Of a stretch of DNA of 64,000 nt, positions 11,153 to 24,155 are shown piece after piece. This DNA comes from Ziziphus jujuba. Its lineage: Eukaryota; Streptophyta; Magnoliopsida; Rosales; Rhamnaceae. A model generated the notes under the pieces. It was not told where the DNA came from. It was given only the letters and a program-made list of their open reading frames with translations, and ran no database searches. Position numbers and translations under genes: made by a program. Location of the stretch: positions 9,321,001-9,385,000 of the forward strand of contig NC_083387.1 in NCBI RefSeq assembly GCF_031755915.1, given 5' to 3'. Within the stretch, counting starts at the first letter, position 1. Every line of letters starts with the position of its first letter.

Positions 11153-14100
11153 AGAGATATTGTTAAATTTAGCACTCTTTTCATAATATGTACTTTAATT
11201 TTTCATTTCAATCATTCATCCATATTACATAAAAGAAAAAAAAAAAGTTCATTAAGAAATTAATGTTAATTTAAAATATCATAGGAACTCCTCCAACTGA
11301 ATAAAATATTAGGTAACAAGTTGTAGCAATATCTAAAGCCATGATATCATATTTAATTAGCTGAGTACAGCAACACCATAGCATTGTTTTTTAGACTTTA
11401 GTGCAACATTTTTTTTTTTTCCCTTGTTATTATTAATTTAGGAATGGAGAATTCAAACACTGGACCTTTATTAGAGAAAACAGCCGTTCATCATCAAGTT
11501 CTTGAATATTGTCCATGACCATGAATAAATTAGTGCATATATAATAAATTTATTAATGTTGTTGGTCCCACTTATAATGAAATCACGACAGGTACAGCAT
11601 ATCCCAGATTTTTTGTTCTTTGGTCATTCTGTATACAGGTCACGAAAATTTATGCACTAGACAATTACTATGATATCTTGTGATCCTTGCTGGCATGAAT
11701 ACAGTTTTCTAAACATATACTTCACCAAGCCGTCATGGTTTTCAATATGTATAACGTTGTGAACAAAAATTTCTGGGCTTAAGACGAAATTTATACAATT
11801 CAAATTAAGAAACCAACTCGCTTGACTAATAATTTGATGATATGACTGCAATTCATTGTTTTTATTTGCGCTGTAACACATGAGAAAACCAGTCTAGAAA
11901 GTGAAATATTCTTATAAATTCGAAGTTAAATGAAAGACACATGCATTCATGAAACATGCTGATTTTTTTATCAGGTATAATTTCTATCAGGTATCATAAT
12001 TGTTTGGATTTTTTTTTTTATATATTTGTTTAATTGGATTATAAATATCCCTTAAAAATAAATTTAAAAAATTAATTTGATAGATTTTTAGTATAACATA
12101 ATCATCTTGATAAAAGACAAACTATATTTATATAGAATCAAATTCATATTAGATTAGCCTAATAATTTTTACATAAAAATTTTATTAGCTTTCAAAACGT
12201 TTTAAGTGACTGATTTAAAAGTGCATTATTTGTCTAATATAAACATAGCAAAATACTAAACCCTAGACATGAATCCAAAAATCTATTAATTTATTAATAA
12301 ATTCTCAAACCTAATAATTTAATAAGGACAATAATAGAATTACTTTTGATGGTAAAATTATCGACTTGATAGGGGTTTTATATATGTATATATAGTTTTC
12401 TTAACCATATTACATGGTCCAATTCTCTCTCATAATTAGAACGTGAAGTACTCGTATATGTAGTTTTCAATTTATTAATATTTGTGTTTCTCTTCTTCAT
12501 ATTCTGACATGATTCTATATTATGTGTCCTGTGTTCCTTGAAAAAAATGTAATCAGAAATTAAAAAGTAAAAAAGTAATGGGATTTGGCTGGGAAATTTG
12601 AATGTGGGCAACCCAACTGTAAAGTTGGTGGGGGAATTAGTCCTCCAAGATTATGATGGTGCTTGGTCGGGAGTAGGCAAAGTCAATTTGATTTCGAGAG
12701 AGCCAGCTGTACAAAACTTATTGTTGTAATATGATAAATGATAGATTTCATATCACACACATAAAAATATAGTTTTTTTTTTATTTATTTTTTTTTATAT
12801 TGGATACTTAATGATATAATAAAAATTAAGAGTTGTTATTTATCTATTAAAATTTTAGTATTAATTTATTAATTAAGATGTTATTTTGCATATATATTCT
12901 TTTAACACTTATCAAATCAGTACATATAGTCTGAAAGAAAATAATATTTATATTCCCCACATATAAAAATTGTATTATTTTCATATCATAATATTTTAGA
13001 TCTGATAACATTCATATAAATATAAATCATAATTTTATTTTAAATGATTTGCATTATATTTCAATTTTATTTTAATACTTTGGCTCAAATCAGGATAACC
13101 CATCTATATAATATAGTTGTATCACATTCTATTTTATAGATTAAAGACGTCATTATATGGTCAAGACTATATGTTTTCCTCAAATACATAATTTTTTTTA
13201 AGGAAAATATGTAAATGATATTTAATCATATTATAATCTATTTCTAGAAACATATGGAAAATATGAAAAGCAAGAATCAAGATCCAGTACCTTTCAAAGT
13301 CCCAGTGATAAAAATTCGGATTGATAAATACCTTGGAGATTGCATTATGATTGCTTTTTATTCAATCTTTTTTATTTTATTTTTCTTTTTCGAATTTTTG
13401 GTTTTGGAGGGCATAAACTTCCCTATCAACCAAAAAATGAAAGAAAAAAAAAAACAAAAAAGAAGAAGAAGATTTCAGTCATTCAGTGTCATTAATTCAA
13501 CTTCTGATTTTAAAGAGAGCGCGAGAGAAAGAAAGAAGAAAAAAGAAACGTTTTACTTTTTGGTTTCTGAGTTTTTCGCTGGTATTTTGTCTTTTTACTA
13601 ATAAATTTTAATTCCAATTTCATATTTTAGACTAAAAAGAGTAATTTAGGGAAACAAAAGCCTAGAATCAAAGATAATTTATGTAAAAGATGTAAATATA
13701 AATTCTTGCAATTATTCCTTCTTCTTTTACAACATTTCAAGTTGTAACAACTTCTAAGAGCTTCAACTGCCTGCTTCTAAATAAAAATAATAGTCTTTTT
13801 AATTCTTTTCTTACATTTAATTTTTTTTCTTTTCCATGCTTAATTGACCAAATATCTAGTCAATGTTTTACTTCTATTAATGAACTCTTACAACATTTGT
13901 AAAAAATAAAATAAAAGAACTTTATTAAAAAAAAAAAATTCTGAAGTGTTTAAATATAAAATCCAATTCAAACACTTAAAATGTAATATAAAGGATGTTG
14001 GTCTAGTAGTGACATCCTCATACCTACAGATCTTTTTTATTTTTTTATTTTATTTTATTTTTTTAATGCCCCATACCTACAATCCTGAATTAATAATTAG

Positions 14101-16550
14101 TTGCTGCTTTTACCAAAAAATAATAATAATAATAATAATAATAATCAGTTACTGGTAGCCCATCTCTAAGCCCAAAAAGGTTAACTTGGAGTCCAGGTTG
14201 AAATGCAGATTTTCCATGCTTGGTTTTCATAGGTCCCCGTCCCCAGGAAGGGATTGTTTGGGTTTTAACCACCATCTCCACCAAGTAGTCCATTTAGTTG
14301 GGCCCAGTAAAGTTCTACGAGTCGGCGTCAGGCCTAGTTATCAGTATACCGACCCATTTACAGGTACAACGAAGTAGGCCTTATAAAGAATGATTTGGGC
14401 TGCCTTGCTGGACTTACTGGAATATTATTTTAAAAGCCTTTTTTTTCTTTTTTTCTTTTTTTTCGTTTAATTTTTCTCTTGTTCTCCGACTAGAGAGCTG
14501 AAGTAACACTCTGATAACGTCTTTTTTTTACTAAATTATGGCTATAAAAAAAAAAAAATTCTATTTTTAGTAAAAACAAGTACAACACGGATCAAATAAA
14601 AGCGAATAGAATATTTTTGGTTAATAAAGTAAATAGAATATTATATTGAATTGATATTCAAAAAAAATTGAAAATATAGACGGAAAGAAAAAAGAGCGAC
14701 TCTATTCTCTTAGGTCACTTTCATGTGATTGAAGAAAAGATACCGGAGCATTCACAATTTTACATTAAACCAAAAATAAAATGAGAATGATTAAGTTAAA
14801 CACCCTCATTTATAGCCCCAAGGAGAAAAACTTTTTTTTATTGATCACTAAGGTTACTTGAAGATAGAACCTCACAAGTATGGTGTAATATGAACATTAC
14901 CACTTGGTTCTTTCCTCGTAGACGAAAAATAAATAAATAAGCACTCCCTCAATGGTTAAAATTAAAGTTATATATCATAACCGCAGATACATTTGGGAAT
15001 AGGAATTTGGAAGCACAATTTGAGGGTACTCAGAAACACTTTGATATAAATACTCATGACAAATTTTGGTTCGTTAAAGATGTATATAACATAGTTTTTT
15101 TTTTTTTTTTTTTTTCTCTTTTTCCTTTTTCTTTCTAACTCTGTCTAATTCCTGAATCAAACTCAAGCCACAAACCAATTATCTTCTAGGCTATCCATTT
15201 TTCTCCGCCTGCCAAACCTCATATAGTTTATTTTCACTACTAATTATCTCCTCACAAAATTACATACTTTTTCCATATATATGTACATCCAAATTGCAGA
15301 AAGACAAATATCTGTAATAATTAGGGATACCCATTGGTTGGTACTCAGTACTTCTGCTTCTATCTGCTTATCCTCAAATCAACAATCACCGAAAGAACAC
15401 TAAAAAAGTTATTTAAAAAAAAAAAAAATTTGGTTTTCAAAATCAAAGATGCTCTTACTCTATATCTGTTTTATGCCTTACCCTAGTGATTGCGTGGACC
15501 AGTTCTGCGTGGTGGACTTGTTCAGATCTTTTTAAAAAAAAAAAAAAAAAATTAGAGTCATTTTTTCTTTTATTTTCCATATGACCCATCTACAATAGCT
15601 AAAGCTATTCAAAGCCAAAGTTCTTTTGTAGGGCTTGATTTTTGACAAAGAGTTTGGCTACGTAGACAAGTTATGGTTCACAAACCCTATACCAATCCAA
15701 ACTTATACCTTTCCTAAAGGACCTAATACTAATTCCAACTTGTTGGGAAGGACCACCTAACATATACCCTAGGAAAAACTCAGACAGGTATAGTTATAGC
15801 TATGGAATGGAACAATATTGGTCTTAGACTTACATTTGATGATATCTAAATAAATAAATAAAAACAATAACATTTCAATTTTAATTTTAATGGTATCTTG
15901 TTTTTTAATATAGTGAGGACCACCTTTCATATGCAAAGTATAGCCCCACTTATTTTTCGTCCCCTTTACATCCAATGATCAACAACCAGACCTTTTTTCG
16001 TCGATCAATAATGTGGAAATCATAAGGTTTCCCAATCAAAGTGACAGTTTTCCTAGTGGGGTACGCTTTGCTTTTTTAACGATTTTTCTCGGAGTACCAC
16101 AGTTTTGTATATATGATTAGATAATACGTACGGGTCATTGAATGGAGTCCGTGTTTAATGTCTTCATATTTTTGGCCTTTATTGTTTGAGAGAATTGTTA
16201 TTAAATGGAGAAAATATATAACCACATAAAAAAGAAAGCAAAAAAGTTCGAGTACAAGATATGTATCAGATGCAGGAGATTATGTCCGGCTCCTTAGGAC
16301 ACATGCTGACCTGAATGTTTTATGAGAATTTCCCTTGTTTGGCCAGAGGGAGTGTTCTCAATTAATTGGCTAACAATGGGGGTGAAAAATAAAAACAATA
16401 AGGGGGAAAAAAAAATGTTCAATGTCTTTTCTGTTTATAACTTTGATCAGTTTATTCTCCATCTTAAAATGGCTACTCAACCGAATTAATAATAAAAATG
16501 ATGATAACGATTTTTTTTCGTTGAGCAAAAAGTTGAATCTATGTTATCAC

Positions 16551-16551
<1 letters not shown>

Positions 16552-16587
<36 letters not shown>

Positions 16588-16602
16588 AGAAGAAGAAGAA
16601 GA
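16552..16602. repeat. poly(A) tract followed by (GAA)n
   Basis: About 34 A residues run directly into GAA repeats. It might be the tail of an old retroposon, but no body was recognised upstream. Confidence 0.85.
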
Positions 16603-17157
16603 ATGTATGTTTAATTTGGGTCATATCGAATGTGTGTATATAATTGTTAAATTTCTTTTCATATAGTTCACAGGAGAAACCATAACATATAATTCATCTA
16701 CCTAGCTACTATTAGACATGTGACGTGCCTACATACATAACATAATGTGTTTATATTAAACAATTTTTTTTTTTTTTTTTGGAAGCAAAATGATCAAAAA
16801 GAATAGTTAATTAACTGACTCTAGCAGGAAGATATATTGTATATTATGGATATTGTTTTTAAAAAAATAAATTAAGGAAAAATAACAAGACTGATTTTTA
16901 TAATTAACCTCCACAATTAAATATAGAAACAGAAAAACAGATCGAAACCACAAATTTGTTGGAATTCATTCTCTATCTGCTTTATTATTTTGTTATTTTA
17001 TTTATTTTTTACCAGGTTGGTGATCCATTCAACTAAGCAAACTATAAGACCTCGATTTGATACGTCAAAGGTTGATATGTGTTAGAAAGTTATGGATATT
17101 TTAGTTTTATGATTTGTATATGGTTAGATATATTTATTTAATGGACAATATAATATT

Positions 17158-17410
17158 TCTTAGAAATCTTTTTCAAATTATTTTGTATATGACAGAAATC
17201 TTTTTCAAAGTATTTTGTATATAAAACGACCCCTCTGTAAGAATTTATAAAGTCGAAGTGGGAATATTCATCAATAAAAAAAGTTGAAGTAAGAATAAAA
17301 GTCAGAGGAATATTCAGCAATAAAAAAAGTTGAAGCGAGAATAAAAATCAGAGCACTTTCATATACAAGTATAGGCAACAGTTGAAGTGAGAATAAAAGT
17401 CAGATAACTT
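17158..17410. repeat. cluster of short tandem duplications
   Basis: Two copies of a roughly 33-bp unit (AGAAATCTTTTTCAAA...TTTTGTATAT) lie at 17160-17222. About three diverged copies of a roughly 55-bp unit with the core AAAGTTGAAG(T/C)GAGAATAAAAGTCAGA follow to 17410. They are non-coding. Confidence 0.75.
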
Positions 17411-19573
17411 TCATGCACATGTATAGCCGCGTCGCAGCAGATTCACTTCTTTTTTTTTGGTTGATTTGCCCCCAGGCACCCTTTTCCTCCCTGTAGACTC
17501 AAATCCAGCGTAAGAAGCATAGACAGTAGTATTTGTACCAACTGAATTACCATACTCATCTACAGCAGATTTACTTGTCGTGTCCATTTTAATACATAAC
17601 AAGGGAATATATTTTCAAAATGTCACTTTATTTTGTTAAAAAGCAGATATTATGTATTTGATAAGAGATTATATGTAATTATCACTTAGGTCAAATTACA
17701 CCGTATCCGCATTTTGACAAAATTAAAATATTAGAGGATTATATATCCGTAGAATTATCATTTTTGATACCATTTTTCAGTTTTATATACCCTGATTAGC
17801 TTTACATCTTTACAAAATCCTTATAAGTTATAACAATATGATTCCATCCCTTGTTGATGTGCTTAGTGTAGTCTTTTTTTTTTTCCTTCTTTTTTTTTTC
17901 GTGGTCTGAATGGCCCCAAAAAAATCAAAATAATCATTAAAGAAATGAAAAAAACAATACATATATAAGTATGATATTAATCATGAGTTTTATATATATA
18001 TATATATATAAATTACAATATATTCTAAACTAATAAGAAAAAAAAATTCATCTAAATTTAGTTAACTTCAGAATTTGAAAGTATAATTTTCAATATTTTA
18101 CCACTTGGAATACAAGTGCCTAAGTTTGACTAAAGAAAAGTAAAGAAATTGAGCAAGTGCTGGTAGCTTATGAACCGCCAATTGAATGGACCAATACATG
18201 CAGAAGCAATAGACGTGTAATAGGTAACATAGTACGGCTTTAGCCATCCAGCTAGAAGGGTTTTGGAATGTTGTCCAGAAGAAAGATACGCAAACCCAAT
18301 TCCAAAGATCTGATGAATTTTTGAATAAGATTTATCATCATATTTCAAACCCCCAGTACCCCCCCTTTGCTTGGCTGTTTCTTCTCAGTCCAAAAGATAT
18401 CCTATCAGTCATCACCATTCATCACCACCTTCTTCTGATCATCCAGATTCAAATAATATGTATATATATATATATATATTGAGGATATTAACAGTTTCAC
18501 TTGTTAAATATATATATATATATATACAATCCTGTCACAATGGATGACACGGGCAACAAGTAAACTCTAAGCACCAAGAGTTTCCTATTTTCATATAATT
18601 GTAAAAACTTTTAGCACCGAGAGTTTAAGCCCACAAAAAATTATTTCGTTGTAGCAAAATTATACACATATATTATATATAAGATTGTTTTTCTAAAAGG
18701 TTAGCAAGGAAGAGACCAGGAATGGTCATCAATTTTCTTGATGAATCGTGTTATATTATATATAAATGATATTTTTTATCCTTATTTTATATTGCAAGTT
18801 GCTCAAATTTAAACCAAAAGTAGTGTAAAAAATTACACGCAAATCCAACGAGTGAAATTGATCACCAACAAGGATCCTATGTCTTTCATCTTTTCAAGAT
18901 ATGTTTGTCTTTCAAGTTTTGTCTTCAAGTCTTAGAAATACATATTTCTTTGATATTTGTGTTAATTTTTCTAATTAAATTAACCTTATTTTGCTTCTTC
19001 ACCTTTTTTTTTTTTTTTTTTGTTGGGCTTATTTTCTGCTTTTAAGAGCTTATATTCTGCTTTCTTCTCCTGCTAGTTTCAACAACGATATCAATAATAT
19101 ATAATATTACTAACAAAACAGAACTACAAGACCTACCTCAGATTGCTTTTGTTATTAATTTGATGGTATATATGCAGTACTACATCTAAAAAGGAGAAAA
19201 TAGATTAATAGGCTTTTTACTCTGTTTCAATAGGGTACAACCCTCTTATTTATCAAACTAGTTTGAGCGTATACACTTAGGAAATTTGACTTTATAGTCC
19301 ATAATATCTTTAAAGCAAAACAAAGATATCTAGAGGTAATTAAAAAAAAAGGAGAAAAAAAGAAAAAGAAAAAGAAAAGGAAAAAAAGAAAAAAGGGACA
19401 TAAACAAAAATCAGAAACTCTCTGATTCTCAAAACCACTCCTCTTTTGCTGTGCTTATTTCTGCTTCATTTTTGTGGTTCCAAAGGAAACGAGTCACTTC
19501 TTACTTCATCTTTTGGCTGTCTAGATTCGCCAACTTGGCTAGTGTACTCCACACCACCCCCCTCCAAAAAACC

Positions 19574-19582
19574 ATTATAAAG
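19574..19582 (+). promoter_or_regulatory. candidate TATA box of the RAD-like gene
   Basis: ATTATAAAG lies about 180 bp before the ATG. A start site about 30 bp downstream would give a 5' UTR of about 150 nt. This is a motif match only. Confidence 0.35.
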
Positions 19583-19760
19583 CAGAGCAACCTGAGCATT
19601 TCTTGCTCACAAAACCAAATACACCTTTCAAGTTAAAATCCCTCCAAAACCATTCTTTTTCTTTTGAAGTTCAACCCTTTCTTTTTATAGTCCATAGTAA
19701 ACCAGCCTGTCCATATTCTATAATCAGAACCAAAAGCCTCTCCTTTCCTTTATCCACACA

Positions 19761-20736
19761 ATGGCACAAAGCTCCAGCTCCTATTGGACGCCAAAACAGA
19801 ACAAACTGTTTGAAAAGGCACTAGCTTTGTATGACAAAGATACCCCAGACCGCTGGCAAAATGTAGCCAAGGCTGTTGGTGGTAAAACAGCTGAGGAAGT
19901 CAAAAGACACTATGAAATCCTTTTGGAGGATCTTAGGCAGATCGAATCTGGCCGTATTCCATTTCCAAACTACAAGTCCACTGGCAGAGACGCGGATGAA
20001 GAAGAAAGGTATACAAACTTGTACTGATTTTTAAGTGTTAATTTGCCATAATGTCTTATAACTATTAAATTTTTATGGCAGCTGTAGATTAATTGAATTA
20101 AAAAAAAAAAAAATAGTGCTCAAAATGGTAAGCTACCGACACACGCACATACATTCATATATAGTTGTATATAAAGTATAGGCACACACATATCACATTG
20201 ACATGTAATATTTATGGGTAAGAGATTGAAAATTCCAAAGATTTGATAACAATAAACGTGTATGTGAAATAGTAGTTAAGGTTTAGGGACAAAGAGTGGG
20301 GTTGGAGGGCCATGCCAAAAGCATGAAATGAAAAAGTGAAGAAGATTTAGATTGATTACAGATCATTCTCAAAGGAGGTTGATGTATGTGGTCCTTCATT
20401 CATCCAAGCCACCTCTTAGCTACAGTTGTTGAAGAGCCATCCCTCTTCCACACTTTGGTTAGATATGAGATTGATCCTCAAAAGAATCTTTAACTCCATT
20501 CAACCTCTTATCATGTCCCTTGTTTTTATAGATTTGCCCACATGTCATGTATTCCATCTTCATCCTTTTCCTTTTTTCTGTTAAAAATAATAATGATGAA
20601 AGGACAAGTAATATGTACGTGAAGCATTTTTCTGTGACACAAACTTGCTTTTCATAATAATTTAAGATAATAATAACTAATTGATTGCCTTGCTGTTTTG
20701 GTTTACAGGCTTATTAAGTATCTTAAGCTGCAGTAA
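19761..20736 (+). CDS. RADIALIS-like MYB/SANT-domain protein (two exons)
   Basis: This encodes a small single-repeat MYB-related protein of 91 residues. Exon 1 is 19761-20008, the GT-AG intron is 20009-20708 (700 bp), and exon 2 is 20709-20736, only 28 nt. The MYB/SANT repeat covers about residues 6-58, with helix tryptophans at W9 and W32, a tyrosine (Y51) in the third position (VKRHYEIL), and the RAD-type [11 protein letters not shown] segment at about 61-71. The splice replaces five intron-encoded residues with LIKYLKLQ, the usual C-terminal form in this group. Known RAD-like proteins act in the nucleus, where RADIALIS competes with DIV/DRIF-type MYB partners. The same role here is inference. 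It has no activation domain, as expected for the family. Which RL/RSM orthologue it is cannot be told. The ATG is the first in good context and matches the family length. Confidence 0.9.
20009..20708 (+). other. intron of the RAD-like gene
   Basis: GT (AAAG|GTATAC) to AG (TTTACAG|G), phase 2. If retained, translation adds YTNLY and stops, giving an 88-residue product that still holds the whole MYB repeat. Confidence 0.88.
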
Positions 20737-21575
20737 ATCATGTCCAAATCCACCGGCATGCATCCACGTGATATATATGATATAATATCTACTGTGGATC
20801 TCTACAAATGGATCAGATCGCTCTTTTTAATTAGCTCTTTTTTCTCTGTCTATTATGGCATGATCCTAGCTAAGCAATATTTATAATCACCATCAGATTA
20901 TGATGGTATAATCTATTTTGCATGTTTCTGGTACTGTATTTTGTAATTTCAAAAATTGTAATGGTTATTATGGTTTGGATTGTATAAGATCCTTTTGTTA
21001 AGTAAATATCAATGGCAGAGTAGCAATCAGCTTTTGCAGATCTGCACCAAAAACAAACTTTTTACACTCTGCCAATATCTGCATGCATAACGTTCCCAGA
21101 AGAAGTTAGCCCAAACAAATAATAATAAAAAATAAAGGAGACCCAAAAAAAGATTCTGCACCAAACAAATCAATTTGACCAAACAATTAATCAAACTAAA
21201 TCAAAACCGATTATTAACAAAGACGTTCTGACTTGGTTTTGGCATTTTTGATGTTTTCCAAGTTGGCCAATCCAGGCAGAGGATGAATCTGCATATTCAT
21301 ATACTTTCTTGACAGACAAGGAATAAATTGTTTTGCCACTTGGATTATCCTAAAGGGACCATTAGGAATCAATAGCAAGTATATTCTCCCAGAACAAAAA
21401 TAGAAAAAAATTAAAATTAAAATAAAAAGTATGTTCTCTGTCATAGCTTTAATAACCGCACCATACTTCACAGAATTGAACTGTTTGAGAGGGAAGTCAT
21501 TCTGATCACATATTGCAAATTAGATAACTCATGTTCATATCACATTAGACCTTGTATTCGCATTCAACTATCAGA

Positions 21576-21670
21576 TAGAAACTCACACAGATTTTTTTTT
21601 TTTTAGCGGTTACAATAATTTCTAGAAACTCACACAGATTTTTTTTTTCAGCGGTTACAATAATTTCTAC
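21576..21670. repeat. two-copy tandem duplication, about 47-bp unit
   Basis: TAGAAACTCACACAG plus a T-run plus AGCGGTTACAATAATTTC occurs twice in a row. The T-run differs in length. Confidence 0.85.
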
Positions 21671-21759
21671 TTTATCTAAAAGTGAGTATATTTCCGATCC
21701 ACGAGCTTATGATATAAATATGAAAGACTTGACCAATCCTACTAATTTTATATAAAGTT

Positions 21760-22005
21760 GTTTGTATCTACACCTCTAAATTTTGTACTAATTTCCATTT
21801 TATCTTCTTACTTTGCATTTGTCACTTATATTTCCTAAACTTCACAGAAATATATATATAGTCTTAACTGTACAGAAATCCACACCCATGCCTCATAGGA
21901 CTTTAGCTGCCAAATTTTAACAGTTATAGATGATAAACACAAAGTTCAAGGGCGAATTGCAAATTGGTGCAAAGTTTAGGATGCATAGTGCAAAAAATTA
22001 AATGT
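21760..22005. mobile_element. possible degenerate MITE with imperfect inverted ends
   Basis: The left end (ACACCTCTAAATTTTGTAC...) resembles the reverse complement of the right end (GCATCCTAAACTTTGCACC...) over about 60 bp with many mismatches. No target duplication was identified. Confidence 0.35.
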
Positions 22006-22489
22006 GCTATTATTTTAAAATCTCCAACACAATTTTTCAAGTAAATTTACTAAAAACCCCTTGAATTTATTTTATATTTTTCCTTTTATTTTTATTTTTT
22101 TACTCATTTTCTCTTGGTTTTATTTTCCCTAAATGCAGCGGCCATTGCGGACAAAATACTGCCTAGTTGAAGCAAAAAATGCAATGAACGTTAAAACAAT
22201 TGCAATCCAATATCTAGTTTTTCTCCTCGGCATTTTCAGGTTAACGATAAGGTTCTAGATGCTAAGGTGCCCCTCTCCCTTTAGGGTGGTAGAATGGCTG
22301 TGAAAAAGAGAGTTATAGTAAAATAAAATCGGTTCAATTGGTACTTTATTCCCATCCATATTGAAATTGTAAATTTGAGACGAAAAATAGTAATTGATAA
22401 AAATAAAAAATATGATTGGGTGGCTCTTTTTACACTACTTAATTTTCTACCCGCACTCCATTTTCATGTAAAATTACTTAAAGCATCCT

Positions 22490-22492
<3 letters not shown>

Positions 22493-22521
<29 letters not shown>
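22493..22521. repeat. (TTA)n microsatellite
   Basis: An uninterrupted trinucleotide run. Confidence 0.9.
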
Positions 22522-23824
22522 ATTTTAAAAACCATCAACTTCTTCGATAAAATGGGTTGCTTTGCTTCCTCTTACACTTACATATTAGAATTTTCCTAGG
22601 TCGATACAAGAGTCTCCGTTTCATAGTCCTTTGGAAATGATTGATTTACGAAGTTTAATTTCTTAAATTAATAATATTAGATCATTTAAATAAAAAGGCA
22701 AAAAAAAAAAAAAGACCAATTTGTTTTGTGGATTGCTGGAAGAACGAAATTAAGGGCTAAAGCAATGGCAGAGCCACCAATGCAACCAGTGCTCCCGAAA
22801 CCGACGGGTCTATCGTGAAATTCGAGGCTAAGTGTGGTGTTCTTCCAATTGTCAGAGGCATTTGCATAATAGCAGGAGAACAAACCCTAAAAAAGAATGG
22901 AAAAAAGGAAAAATGTTAAGGGGTTTCTGGTAATTCGAATGGAGAGCAGAAGTGTAGGTAGCAAATTTGTCGTGTAAAAAGTGGCTCTGAATATAATTTT
23001 TGTGGCTCAATTCCTCTTTAGGCTTCCAGATAAAGAAAAGAAGGCCCAATACTTTAAAATTCCAACTGCGTTTGTGTCGTTCTCAAATTACAGAAGTTAT
23101 CATCTATCTCTCTCCTGTTCTCTTCAATTCTTCCTAAAATTGTCTAAAGACCAAGTCCAATTCTCTCCTTTTAAACCTACAATACACAAACTATCAATTG
23201 CGAAACTCTAGAAATAAATAAATAAATAAATATTTATTATTTTTGTCAGATAATCAAGCTGGGCAGGGCCCATGGTTTGGATGTATGGGCTTGGTTGGGT
23301 TTGCTTTCCCAGTTCCATGCGCATGGCTCATGGGCGTTGTCTCTCAGCTTCAACTCACTATGGTTACCAACTAAGTAAGAATCTGTTTAGTAGTAGATTT
23401 TTTATTTTATTTTTTAAAAGAAGAAATTTTATTAAAATGCCAATGACCATTTAGTTGTCCATTAAAAAAGTAAACATAATTATATTGCCACTACTCTATT
23501 TATGGGTAATCTTTAAAATTATTTTTCTTTTTCTTTTCTTTATAATTAATTATTAGTAAAAACCTTTTTGTAAGCAATAAAATTTTTTTTTACGCACAGA
23601 GGTGCCCTGATGCTAAAAATCCATGAATCATATATATTCACCTATTATTTTATTCTTATATTTTTCTATATTTTGTATTTTGGAACTTTTTTTTTTTTTT
23701 AAGTTTTTGCATATATTAATTACATGTAAAAAGGACAAATATATTATTACGCTGAGGATCATATTTATCTATTTAACTCAACGGTAAATTTATTTTTTCA
23801 TAGTAAATATCCTTTTTGGGGTAT

Positions 23825-24155
23825 TGACTGCAATGCTTGCACTTTTGCATCCTAAATTTTTGTGTCTTTGCTCCTCGTCTATCTGTCTCTTCCACAAAAG
23901 TTCTCGATCCCTCAATTATATCCGTCATTATTCCTTCGTTTACAGTCAACAAAGCGGACCAAACTAAGACCCATTCCTCCCCATTCCTCTCATTCAAACA
24001 AATCGACCCCCATTCTCAGATCGACGGCAAAAAGACATAAATACCCCCAATTTAAACCACACATGGGCTGCACATGTCCAACCTGTTAATGGTTGATTGG
24101 AAATTGTGTAAGTGAACCACCGGTGCAAACTTTAGCCAAGTTTGGAGTGCATTTT
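23825..24155. mobile_element. possible degenerate MITE-like element
   Basis: The left end has TTTTGCATCCTAAATTTTTG. The right end, reversed, gives GCACTCCAAACTTGGCTAAAG. These are loosely similar to each other and to the ends of the element at 21760-22005. Borders are not defined. Confidence 0.25.

Larger units (their letters stand above)
8962..19573. other. long AT-rich intergenic region without recognised genes
   Basis: No open frame here has a recognisable domain. The region holds many simple repeats: (TA)n at 9046-9073 and 9571-9596, (GA)n at 11116-11149, (TAA)n at 14121-14144, poly(A)+(GAA)n at 16552-16602, and (TA)n near 17994-18010 and 18460-18530. A cluster of short tandem duplications lies at 17158-17410. 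A GC-richer unidentified patch is at 14160-14380. The right end is the upstream region of the RAD-like gene. Confidence 0.6.

Noticed and set aside
13254..13601. 115-codon plus-strand frame
   Set aside because: Composition is poly-Lys/Arg and Phe from A- and T-runs; no domain, no splice context.
20320..20520. Possible miRNA precursor in the RAD-like intron
   Set aside because: Only short imperfect complementary stretches; no known plant miRNA string recognised.
22686..23049. Minus-strand frames including a segment with FHDRPVGFGSTG and a second frame ending in a hydrophobic FLGFVLLLLC stretch
   Set aside because: Frames overlap without a sensible splice path, no known domain, and the plus strand is equally open over part of it.
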